This document shows, piece by piece, positions 42,038 through 50,219 of a DNA stretch of 64,000 nucleotides. This DNA is from Nitrospira sp. (GTDB lineage: Bacteria; Nitrospirota; Nitrospiria; Nitrospirales; Nitrospiraceae). The stretch lies in contig JACOEK010000004.1 of assembly GCA_024998595.1 (NCBI GenBank), positions 496,001-560,000 on the forward strand. Reading direction: 5' to 3'. Position numbers and translations under genes: made by a program. A model generated the notes under the pieces. That model was given only the letters and a program-made list of their open reading frames with translations. It ran no database searches and was not told the DNA's origin. Positions within the stretch are counted from its first letter, which is position 1. Each line of letters starts with the position of its first letter.

Positions 42038-44116
42038 ATGCGCCTCCCACCATTGATGCATCCGCTGGTGCTGGTCGCCCTCGTGGCGATCGCGCTCCCT
42101 TCCGGCCTGTTTATCCATTTCCTCCGACCGCATGTCCTCTGGGTGCACCTGCCGCTCCATTCCACGGTGGAAGCCTTGGGCGGCCTCGCGGCAGTCCTCA
42201 CGGGCTTGGTGTTGCTCGCGCGAAAAGTCGAATGGGACGACGAACGGCTTCAGGGCATCGCGAGCGGCTTGCTGGGCATGGGGATTCTCGAAGGGTTTCA
42301 CGCCATCTCCACTCCCGATCATGGATTCGTGTTGTTGCGCAGCGCCGCCAGCCTGCTTGGGGGCGTGGCCTTCTCGTTCGTGTGGCATCCGCCGCGTTTG
42401 ATCAGCACCAGGACGAGGGCGTTGATGCCCTATCTCGTCGGTGGCGGCACGCTGGCCTTCGGGCTGCTCGTCGTCACCATGCCTCATCGCCTGCCGCATT
42501 TTACCGAACAGGCCCAATTCGTGCCGATGGCCCTCGCGCTCCACGGGCTCGCCGCCTGTCTGTTCTTCGCCGGCGCGGCCGGCTTCTGGATCGAAGCCAA
42601 ACGGACCGGCAGACCGGAGCACCAACTGCTGGGCACGCTCGCGATTCTCTTCGGCTTGGCCGAAACGATGTTTCTCTTCTCGGCTCCCTGGCAGAGCGAC
42701 TGGTGGATCTGGCACGGCGTGCGCTTCGCGGGCTACGTGATTGCGCTCCTGCATGTCAGCCGCGGCTACGTGCGCATGGTCAGCGACACGCGAAACGCGC
42801 TGGCCGAGGCCAGGCGAGCGGCGCGGCGTCTGGGGGCGGAATATGCCGTGACCAGGGTCCTGGCGGAAACAGTCACGTTGAAGGATGTCGGCCATGCCGT
42901 GCTCCAGGCGATCGGCGAAACGCTCGAATGGGAGTTGGGCATGTTCTGGGAGCTGGATGAGCAGGGCCAGGCCCTCCGGTTCGTCGATCTGTGGCATGTC
43001 CCGCAGCTGGACGCGGAGGAGTTTGTGCAGGATAGCCGCGGCCGGACATTCGGGCGGAGTGAAGGACTCGTCGGGCGAACCTGGGCGGCCGGCAAGCCGA
43101 TCTGGGTTCCGGACGTGGTGGTGGATCCCGCATTCCGGCGGACCAAGATCGCGGAGAAGATCGGCTTGCACGGGGCCTTTGCCTTTCCGGTGCAGAAAGG
43201 CCATGAGATTTATGGCGTCATGGAGTTCTTCTTCCGCGCGATCCGCGAGCCGGATCAGGACGTCCTCGACATGGTGGATAATCTCGGGACCCGGCTGGGC
43301 CTGTACGTGGATCGCAAGCGAACTGAAGAAGAGCTACGCCGGACCGAAGCCCGCCTGGTCGAGGAGCAGCGTCTGGCTGAAGTGGCACGGGTGCTGGGCG
43401 ACATCGGTCACGATCTGAAGAATCTCCTCATGCCCATCATGAGCGGGGCCCAGCTGCTGGAGGAAGAAGTGCGGGACTGTTTCACAAAACTCCCCGAGTC
43501 GACCCTGCATTCCATGAAGCCGAGCCATGACGTGGCGCAGGAACTCATCGAGATGATCCGGGGGTCATCCCAGCGCATTCACGAACGGGTCAAGGAGATC
43601 GCCGATTCCGTGAAAGGGCTGACCCGGCCGCTTCAGTTTGCCCCCTGCCGCGTAGACGATGTCGTCGCCGGCGTCATGGAGACGCTGCGGGTCCTCGCCG
43701 ATGAACGGCAGGTGGCGCTCCGCACCGAAGGGCTGAAAGAGCTCCCGGTCATCGAGGCCGATGAGAACCGGCTCTTCAACGCGTTCTACAATCTCGTCAA
43801 CAACGCCATTCCCGAAGTCCCCCCGGGCGGCTCGGTCACGGTGCGGGGCCGCACCGACGCAAACGGAAGCACAATCGTCCTCTCGGTCGTCGATACGGGC
43901 AAAGGCATCTCCCCGGAAGTTCGCGACAGTCTGTTCACCTATCGGGCGATCAGCAGCAAGGCCGGCGGAACTGGACTGGGGACGAAGATCGTCAAAGACG
44001 TGGTGGATGCGCACGGCGGCACGATTAGCGTCGAAAGCGAGGAAGGAAAAGGAACGGCCTTCCACATCACGCTGCTCGTGGATGGTCCCCCGCGGAAGGC
44101 CGCACCGAAGCCGTAA
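42038..44116 (+). CDS. Membrane sensor histidine kinase with GAF domain
   Basis: This 692-residue kinase has an N-terminal block of seven or so hydrophobic helices (about 5-245) with conserved-looking HSTVE and EGFHAIS motifs, reminiscent of MASE3-type sensors. A short coiled coil leads to a GAF domain (about 270-415, ending in DMVDNLGTRLGLYVDRKR). A transmitter with an atypical H-box GDIGHDLKNLLMP (His458) and an HATPase domain follow, the latter with FNAFYNLVNNAI, DTGKGIS and GGTGLGTKIVKD. No response regulator gene is adjacent, so it is an orphan kinase. Signal unknown. Confidence 0.88.
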   Translation: MRLPPLMHPLVLVALVAIALPSGLFIHFLRPHVLWVHLPLHSTVEALGGLAAVLTGLVLLARKVEWDDERLQGIASGLLGMGILEGFHAISTPDHGFVLLRSAASLLGGVAFSFVWHPPRLISTRTRALMPYLVGGGTLAFGLLVVTMPHRLPHFTEQAQFVPMALALHGLAACLFFAGAAGFWIEAKRTGRPEHQLLGTLAILFGLAETMFLFSAPWQSDWWIWHGVRFAGYVIALLHVSRGYVRMVSDTRNALAEARRAARRLGAEYAVTRVLAETVTLKDVGHAVLQAIGETLEWELGMFWELDEQGQALRFVDLWHVPQLDAEEFVQDSRGRTFGRSEGLVGRTWAAGKPIWVPDVVVDPAFRRTKIAEKIGLHGAFAFPVQKGHEIYGVMEFFFRAIREPDQDVLDMVDNLGTRLGLYVDRKRTEEELRRTEARLVEEQRLAEVARVLGDIGHDLKNLLMPIMSGAQLLEEEVRDCFTKLPESTLHSMKPSHDVAQELIEMIRGSSQRIHERVKEIADSVKGLTRPLQFAPCRVDDVVAGVMETLRVLADERQVALRTEGLKELPVIEADENRLFNAFYNLVNNAIPEVPPGGSVTVRGRTDANGSTIVLSVVDTGKGISPEVRDSLFTYRAISSKAGGTGLGTKIVKDVVDAHGGTISVESEEGKGTAFHITLLVDGPPRKAAPKP

Positions 44117-44310
44117 GTGGGTGAAACCAGGATCGGATCGGTTGGCGGATACGGAATATACGTCAGGTGCCATTGCCCGCCGCGTTGGTGTTGAACTACT
44201 TCATAGGTTTCCCGTCGAACCGTTCACCTATAGCGCCCGAGAGTGACCCCGGATGTCACGGCAGGGGAGTATGCTGCAGGCAGAAATGCACAGGCACAAG
44301 GGAGGCGGCC

Positions 44311-44691
44311 ATGCGACAGGCTCAGGTGCTAAATGGAATGATCGTCGGATGGCTTCTGCTGGTGGCGATGATCGGGACCGGTCGGGCGGAGTCCGGCTTC
44401 GACGAGAAGTACCAGCGCGACTTCAACATCTTCAATCCCATCAACCAGTACCAGCCAGGGAACCCGCTGAATCCCATCAACGCCTACGACCCGGCGAATC
44501 CGTTCAACCCCATCAACCGGTTCGATCCCGGCAACCCCGCCAATCCCATCAACCAATTCAACCCCAACAATCCGTTCAATCCGGTGAATCGCTATCGGCC
44601 GGAGAATCCGTTGAATCCGATCAATGAGTTCAATCCGGCCGTGCCGTTCGCGCCGTTGGATGGTGGGGGAGGCATGGGGAAGAGGCGGTGA
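44311..44691 (+). CDS. Secreted Asn-Pro repeat protein
   Basis: This 126-residue protein has a signal peptide (hydrophobic core at about 9-22, ending GTGRAES). It then has six tandem 12-residue repeats (residues 41-112) of the form [FLA]NP[IV]Nx[YF]xPxNP, and a Gly-rich basic end GGGGMGKRR. GGGAGGCGGCC precedes the ATG. Nothing enzymatic is visible. The regular spacing of Asn-Pro and aromatic residues suggests a turn-rich extended or solenoid structure, possibly exposed on the envelope. I recognise no family. It immediately precedes the defence island. Confidence 0.8.
   Translation: MRQAQVLNGMIVGWLLLVAMIGTGRAESGFDEKYQRDFNIFNPINQYQPGNPLNPINAYDPANPFNPINRFDPGNPANPINQFNPNNPFNPVNRYRPENPLNPINEFNPAVPFAPLDGGGGMGKRR
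44431..44646 (+). repeat. Six tandem 36-bp coding repeats
   Basis: Six in-frame 36-bp units encode the 12-residue Asn-Pro repeats of the surrounding gene. AATCCCATCAACC-like cores recur every 36 bp in units 1-4, while units 5 and 6 are more diverged (GTGAAT and GATCAAT variants). Such in-frame arrays can change copy number between strains. Confidence 0.85.
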
Positions 44692-44846
44692 ATGCTTCGT
44701 CTATCCACCGGAGATAGCTCCACGTAGGAAAAGCGGTCGTCTGAGAGGGTAGCCAGGTAGGCCATCAGCCGCTTTTGCCCGTAAAAACGCGAGTGATTAA
44801 AAGAATGGAAACGGGTATGCTGCCGGCGCCGCGCTCAAGAGGGACT

Positions 44847-47024
44847 ATGCCGTTAAACCTTTCTGGCGATTTCTATCCTGCCTTCACTGATAACGCAGTC
44901 ATTTATGGCCAAGCTGATAGAGCGTGCATTCAACAGACCGTCGAACGCCTCCTCTCAGTTGAAACCAGTGCTGCACAACCAGGAATGCTGCTTGGAAAAA
45001 TCCAATCTGGAAAGACCAAGACGTTTCTCGGAGTCATTGCTCTCGCGTTTGATAGCGGTTTCGATATTGCCGTGATCCTGACAAAGGGAACGAAGGCCTT
45101 AGCCCGACAAACCTTGGAACGTGTGCGCCGGGATTTTGCGCGATTTACCGTGGACGATAAGTTACAGATCCACGACATCATGACCATTCCGTCTGGACTG
45201 ACTCCTTGGGAATTGAATCAGAAGCTCATCTTCGTTGCGAAGAAGCAGACGGATAATTTGGACCGGCTCGCCAAACTCTTTCGGGAAACGTATCCTCAGC
45301 TTATTGGAAAGCGTGTTCTGATAATCGACGACGAAGCTGATTACGCCAGCATTGGGTTCAAGAGCACAAAGGAAGAAGGGATTGTCATAAACAAGACCAC
45401 CCGACAAATTGAGGGACTGCGCCAGATTCTTGCCAAGTCGGCCTTTTTGCAAGTCACGGCAACACCTTATTCACTGTACCTGCAGCCACAGGACATGGTC
45501 GTGAACGGGGTAGAGTTTAGGCCTGTTCGTCCAGCATTCACAGAACTGGTGCCTGTCAATGACAGGTATATCGGTAGTGATTACTACTTCGATAGGAGTC
45601 AGGAAGACAACACTGTCGCCTCCTTTGTCTTTCGCCCCCTCACGTTGGACGACCTGGAAATACTCCGCCAGGAAGACCGCAGAAGATTTCGGATCGAGGA
45701 TTGTCTGACAAGCGACGCTATTAGTTCACTGCGGAGAGCAATCTGCAATTTTGTTGTTGGGGGTTGCCTTCGACGATTACAGGATGGGCAAGCAGGACAG
45801 CCATTACGGAAATTCAGCTTCCTATTTCACACTGAGTCGGCAAAAGCTGCCCATGCCTGGCAGGAGCGAGTAGTCACCGCCCTTAACCAGAAGCTGATGG
45901 AGGCGGTCAGTGATCAGCCTGAGTTGCTCCGACAATTGCTCACTGAGTCTTACAACGATCTAGCCAATTCTGTGCGGGTCCTAGATCGCTACCTGCCCCC
46001 GCTCGATGCGGTCATCTATCAGGCCTTTGCCGCACTTCGGGAAGGATGGCTGATGATTACGAAGGTCAATTCTGAGCAGCAGGTTGAGGAATTGCTCGAT
46101 CGTGAAGGGCAGCTCCGCCTCCGAACACCGCTCAATATCTTCATCGGGGGGCAGATTCTTGACCGAGGTATCACGCTCGCCAACTTGATCGGATTCTTCT
46201 ACGGGCGCCGGCCCCAGATCTATCAGCAAGATACAGTGCTCCAGCACTCCCGAATGTTTGGCTTTAGGCCAATCGAAGATCTGGCCGTCACAAGGTTCTA
46301 TACCGAGCCGACCATTCATGCCGCTATGCGGCGCATGCACGAAAGCGATGTGGCCCTGCGCGAGACAATCCAGTCCAACCCAGACCGGGCGGTCGTGTTT
46401 ATTCAGCGAGACCCACGCGGACAGATCGTGCCATGTAGCCCCAATAAGATTCTGATCTCGAATACGACGACACTACGGCCATTCAAGCGCATCCTACCGA
46501 TCGGGTTCCAGACCGATGTAAAAACTCGAGTTCAGCCGGTGATTCGACAAGTCGATACAATCCTGGATCAAGCGCTCGCACGACAGGACCCGACCAACCC
46601 ATTCGAAGTCTCCCTCGCCTTTGCGCTCGATCTCCTGCGAAGAATTGAGCCGACACTCATTCTGGAAACAGACATGGGATACGAGTTTGACTGGGAGGCA
46701 GCGCGTGCGGCGCTCGAATATATGAGTGGTCGAGCCAGTAATCCCAATCATCGAGGGAAGGTCTGGTGTCTCGTTCGGAGAGACCGGAATCTTAGTCGCT
46801 TTCAGCCGGCTCTAGGCCCCCCTTACTTCTCGGATGCCCCAGACACAGCCCAGCGCGAAGGAGCTATTGCGCGGCGCGTGGCAACAGAGATTCCGATGCT
46901 CATCATGATTCGTCAGAACGGGACCGAAGAACAAGGCTGGAAGGGAACGCCATTCTATTGGCCTGTGATCATGGCTCAAGAGACTATCCCTCTCTCGATA
47001 TTCGCCCACGAAACGACACCTTAA
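44847..47024 (+). CDS. Z1-domain superfamily II ATPase (restriction-associated)
   Basis: This protein of about 725 residues has a P-loop GKIQSGKT (residues 50-57), an IDDEAD motif (Asp161-Asp165, DEAD-type Walker B), and a helicase motif III-like VTATPYSLYL. A Z1 core follows with GGQILDRGITLANL and DTVLQHSRMFGFRPIEDL. Z1 ATPases are known from R-M systems, where they accompany MORC ATPases and methyltransferases. The frame is open from TTG 44775 with ATGs at 44805, 44817 and 44847. I prefer 44847 because AGAGGGA precedes it. The next gene, a methyltransferase, starts 9 nt after the stop. The role is probably nucleic-acid translocation in defence; activity is inferred. Confidence 0.85.
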   Translation: MPLNLSGDFYPAFTDNAVIYGQADRACIQQTVERLLSVETSAAQPGMLLGKIQSGKTKTFLGVIALAFDSGFDIAVILTKGTKALARQTLERVRRDFARFTVDDKLQIHDIMTIPSGLTPWELNQKLIFVAKKQTDNLDRLAKLFRETYPQLIGKRVLIIDDEADYASIGFKSTKEEGIVINKTTRQIEGLRQILAKSAFLQVTATPYSLYLQPQDMVVNGVEFRPVRPAFTELVPVNDRYIGSDYYFDRSQEDNTVASFVFRPLTLDDLEILRQEDRRRFRIEDCLTSDAISSLRRAICNFVVGGCLRRLQDGQAGQPLRKFSFLFHTESAKAAHAWQERVVTALNQKLMEAVSDQPELLRQLLTESYNDLANSVRVLDRYLPPLDAVIYQAFAALREGWLMITKVNSEQQVEELLDREGQLRLRTPLNIFIGGQILDRGITLANLIGFFYGRRPQIYQQDTVLQHSRMFGFRPIEDLAVTRFYTEPTIHAAMRRMHESDVALRETIQSNPDRAVVFIQRDPRGQIVPCSPNKILISNTTTLRPFKRILPIGFQTDVKTRVQPVIRQVDTILDQALARQDPTNPFEVSLAFALDLLRRIEPTLILETDMGYEFDWEAARAALEYMSGRASNPNHRGKVWCLVRRDRNLSRFQPALGPPYFSDAPDTAQREGAIARRVATEIPMLIMIRQNGTEEQGWKGTPFYWPVIMAQETIPLSIFAHETTP

Positions 47025-47033
47025 GGACGGGAC

Positions 47034-50000
47034 ATGCCTAAAAAGAAAGCGGCGGCGAAGACGAAAGCATCTAGGCCAGCAGATCAGAACCAGACAACCG
47101 ACGCGATCACTACATATAAGTATCCGTCGAAGCGGAAGAATATTCCACCGGCTGGATTAGAAGCACACGGGTATATTCGTGAAGTGCCGCGAATCCGCTA
47201 CGAATACAATCCGCACCTTCCGCCGGTGTTGCGGTCGGCCACGGATGCAACGGGGACAGACAAACTGCCGGATCTGCTAGCTACGGCAAGGAAACGGGCA
47301 ATTTCGGCAGAAGAAGCGACCGTGCTGGTAGAGGCGCTTCGCCGGCATGAGCCATGGCTAGAGTGGAGTGGAAAGCGGGAGAAGCCGTGGTTCGAAGTCG
47401 AGCCGGTGGCTTTACACATGCACGAGCGGATCTCAACCCAGGCGATCTTGCGCGTACTCGCGCGCGAAGATGTAGAACGCGATCTCTTTGCCGATCCGCA
47501 GCAAGACTATGCCAAAGCTGTCCAGTTTTACCAGCACGACGTGGACTGGACGAACCGGATGATTCTGGGTGACTCCCTCCAGGTGATGGCAAGCCTCGCC
47601 CGACGCGAAGATCTCGCGGGCAAGGTGCAGATGATTTACCTTGACCCGCCCTACGGCATCAAATTCGCCTCGAACTTCCAGCCTCAGCTCGGCCAACGAG
47701 ACGTGAAGGATCGCGAGCAGGATCTGACCCGTGAGCCGGAAATGGTGAAAGCGTACCGGGACACTTGGACGCTTGGCATCCACTCCTACCTTGCTTACCT
47801 GCGCGATCGGTTGGCCATGGCCAAGGAACTCCTCGCCGATACCGGCAGCATATTCGTCCAGATTAGCGATGAAAACCTTCATCGAGTGCGATCGGTAATG
47901 GATGAGGTGTTGAAGCCTCAAAATTTTTGCGCAATCATCGCTTTTCGAAAAACCACAGGCCAGTCGGGCGACCTGCTCCCCGATACTAACGACTACCTGC
48001 TCTGGTTCGCAAAAGAGAAAGAGAAGGTCAAGTTCAGACCGCTCTACGCAGATCGCGAGGGTGGCGGCTGGGTTAATTACAGCTTCGTGCGACTTGCTAA
48101 CGGTCTACATCGAAAACTCACTAAAGAAGAAGCTGAAGACTACTCGCTAGTTCCCGAGGGCGGGGGAGTGTATCGGCGGTCTCCTGCAACATCTACTTCA
48201 AGTAGCGAAGCAACGCTCGTTCCGGTCCAATTTCAAGGAAGGACATTCACTCCCGGTAAGGGTGGTTGGAAAACCAATCTCGACGGTTTCGTGCGCCTCG
48301 GACGTGCTGAGCGTTTAGAGGCATACGGCACCACGCTTTCATATCGTCGTTTCACTGGCGACTTCCCTTTTTTCCCTCGAAGCAACGCTTGGTTGGACAC
48401 CGCTAGTGGCGGATATGGAGACGAAAAAGTCTATGTTGTTCAGACCAACACAAAGGTCGTGGAGCGTTGCCTTCTAATGACCACCGACCCTGGTGATTTG
48501 GTGCTGGACCCGACTTGTGGGAGCGGAACAACGGCGTATGTGGCCGAGGACTGGGGTCGGCGTTGGATCACCTGCGATTCCAGCCGTGTAGCGTTGGCAC
48601 TAGCAAAACACAGATTGCTAACGGCCAAGTTTGACTTCTACAAGCTCCGCGAACTCAGCGCAGAGGACGTAAATCAGAACCCGAAAGGGACGTGGATTGC
48701 GGACCTAGACGAGGAAGGCAAGGCAACAGGTAGAAAACTGACGTTTCAGTGCAAGACTGTTCCGCACATCACACTTAAGAGCATTGCCCGCAACACCTCA
48801 CTCGATCCTATCTTTGCCAAGCATGAGCCGATTCTTGCCGAAGCGCTCAAGACATTGAACAAGGCACTCGCGGGCGTTACGTCGGCGATCCGCGAGGCAA
48901 TGGTACAAAAGTTGGTGACGAAACACCGTGAACAGGGAGTAAGCGCTGTAACCGAAGCTGACTTGCGTCGGTGGTTGCTGCCTAACACGCAGCCTGCTTT
49001 GATCAAATCCATTCCCGCCCGCCCACCCCTCAAGGGCATCACGCCTAAGCAGGCGGAAAGCTATCGCGCTGCGATTCCCAAAGACATTTGGAAGGAATAT
49101 GAAGTGCCCTTTGACACCGATCAAGCTTGGCCAAAGCCGTTGGCTGCTGCGCTTACCACGTACCGCGCTTCGTGGCGGGCAAAGATGGACGAAGTGAACG
49201 ATTGCATTGCCGCCAATGCCAAAATGGAAGAACTCGTTGACAAGCCAGAAATAGTTAATGGGGTGGTGCGGGTGACGGGCCCGTTTACGATGGAAGGCGT
49301 TATCGCAGTGGAGGAGGGACCGGATACGCCAATTGGTGGGGCACCGGAGGAATTGGACACCTTCGGTCAGAGCGAAGGCGCCGACAAAGCCGTAGTTAAC
49401 GCCGAGGCACATCTGGACAAGATTCTGCGCCTGCTCAAGGCGAGCGGGGTGGATTTTCCTGGCAATAAGAACATGAAGTTCAGCCGGCTTGATCCAACGG
49501 CTGGGGCCTCGCTCATACACGCCGAGGGTGAATGGGTGAACGGCGACAAGAGGGATAGGCGCGTGGCTGTCAGCATCGGCCCTGAAGTCGGCAACATCAG
49601 TGCGATGCAGGTGGAGGACGTGATCAGAGACTCGAATCGCAAAGGCTACGATGATGTGGTCTTCGCTGGATTCGGTTTTGACGCAGCAGCGCAGGATGCC
49701 ATTGAGAGCGGAAGCCATCCGAAGCTGAGGCTCCACATGGCGCTTATTCGCCCGGACGTGGCTATGGGCGACCTGCTCAAGACACAGCCTGGCAGCCAGT
49801 TGTTCACCGTCTTCAGTGCCCCGCGCGTGAAAGGTCCTACAAAGCAGCCCGACGGCGAATATGTGGTCGAAGTCGAAGGGATGGATGTGTATGACCCTGT
49901 CAGCAATACGCTGTTTCCCACGGACAAGGAGCGCATCGCTGCGTGGTTTCTCGATACAGATTACGATGGACGGACGTTCTGTATCTGTCAGGCCTTTTTT

Positions 50001-50207
50001 CCAGACAAGAGTAAATGGTCTAAGCTTGCCAAGGCGCTCAGCGACACCGACGTGATCGAGGAGGATGCGTTTGAAGCGTTGAGCGGGCTGACCAGCCTTC
50101 CCTTTCCGCGACCGGCTCGCCTCCAGAAAGGTGAGAAGTGGCGTGTCGCGATCAAGGTGATTGATCCGAGGGGGAACGAAGGATTGCGCGTTCTCGAGGT
50201 TAAGTAG
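47034..50207 (+). CDS. Type III-like adenine-specific DNA methyltransferase with long C-terminal extension
   Basis: This 1057-residue protein has catalytic motif IV DPPYG at residue 204 and the SAM-binding motif I DPTCGSGTT from residue 492, so the order is IV before I (beta class, as in type III Mod proteins). Target-recognition sequence lies between them (about 280-470). A C-terminal extension of about 500 residues follows with no methyltransferase motif, including GVDFPGNKNMKFSRLDP, GYDDVVFAGFGFDAAAQDAIE and LHMALIRPDVAMGDLL. Typical Mod proteins are about 550-650 residues. It is 9 nt after the Z1 gene and 12 nt before the restriction subunit, forming a tight operon. The recognition sequence cannot be read. 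Confidence 0.9.
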   Translation: MPKKKAAAKTKASRPADQNQTTDAITTYKYPSKRKNIPPAGLEAHGYIREVPRIRYEYNPHLPPVLRSATDATGTDKLPDLLATARKRAISAEEATVLVEALRRHEPWLEWSGKREKPWFEVEPVALHMHERISTQAILRVLAREDVERDLFADPQQDYAKAVQFYQHDVDWTNRMILGDSLQVMASLARREDLAGKVQMIYLDPPYGIKFASNFQPQLGQRDVKDREQDLTREPEMVKAYRDTWTLGIHSYLAYLRDRLAMAKELLADTGSIFVQISDENLHRVRSVMDEVLKPQNFCAIIAFRKTTGQSGDLLPDTNDYLLWFAKEKEKVKFRPLYADREGGGWVNYSFVRLANGLHRKLTKEEAEDYSLVPEGGGVYRRSPATSTSSSEATLVPVQFQGRTFTPGKGGWKTNLDGFVRLGRAERLEAYGTTLSYRRFTGDFPFFPRSNAWLDTASGGYGDEKVYVVQTNTKVVERCLLMTTDPGDLVLDPTCGSGTTAYVAEDWGRRWITCDSSRVALALAKHRLLTAKFDFYKLRELSAEDVNQNPKGTWIADLDEEGKATGRKLTFQCKTVPHITLKSIARNTSLDPIFAKHEPILAEALKTLNKALAGVTSAIREAMVQKLVTKHREQGVSAVTEADLRRWLLPNTQPALIKSIPARPPLKGITPKQAESYRAAIPKDIWKEYEVPFDTDQAWPKPLAAALTTYRASWRAKMDEVNDCIAANAKMEELVDKPEIVNGVVRVTGPFTMEGVIAVEEGPDTPIGGAPEELDTFGQSEGADKAVVNAEAHLDKILRLLKASGVDFPGNKNMKFSRLDPTAGASLIHAEGEWVNGDKRDRRVAVSIGPEVGNISAMQVEDVIRDSNRKGYDDVVFAGFGFDAAAQDAIESGSHPKLRLHMALIRPDVAMGDLLKTQPGSQLFTVFSAPRVKGPTKQPDGEYVVEVEGMDVYDPVSNTLFPTDKERIAAWFLDTDYDGRTFCICQAFFPDKSKWSKLAKALSDTDVIEEDAFEALSGLTSLPFPRPARLQKGEKWRVAIKVIDPRGNEGLRVLEVK

Positions 50208-50219
50208 GACAGGAATACC

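Noticed and set aside
44431-44646. 36-bp repeats considered as a CRISPR array or non-coding satellite
   Set aside because: There are no spacers, the units are directly adjacent, in frame and encode a regular peptide repeat behind a signal peptide.
44700-44846. Attachment site or tRNA remnant at the left edge of the defence island
   Set aside because: No tRNA-like sequence and no direct repeat shared with the right edge could be found by eye.
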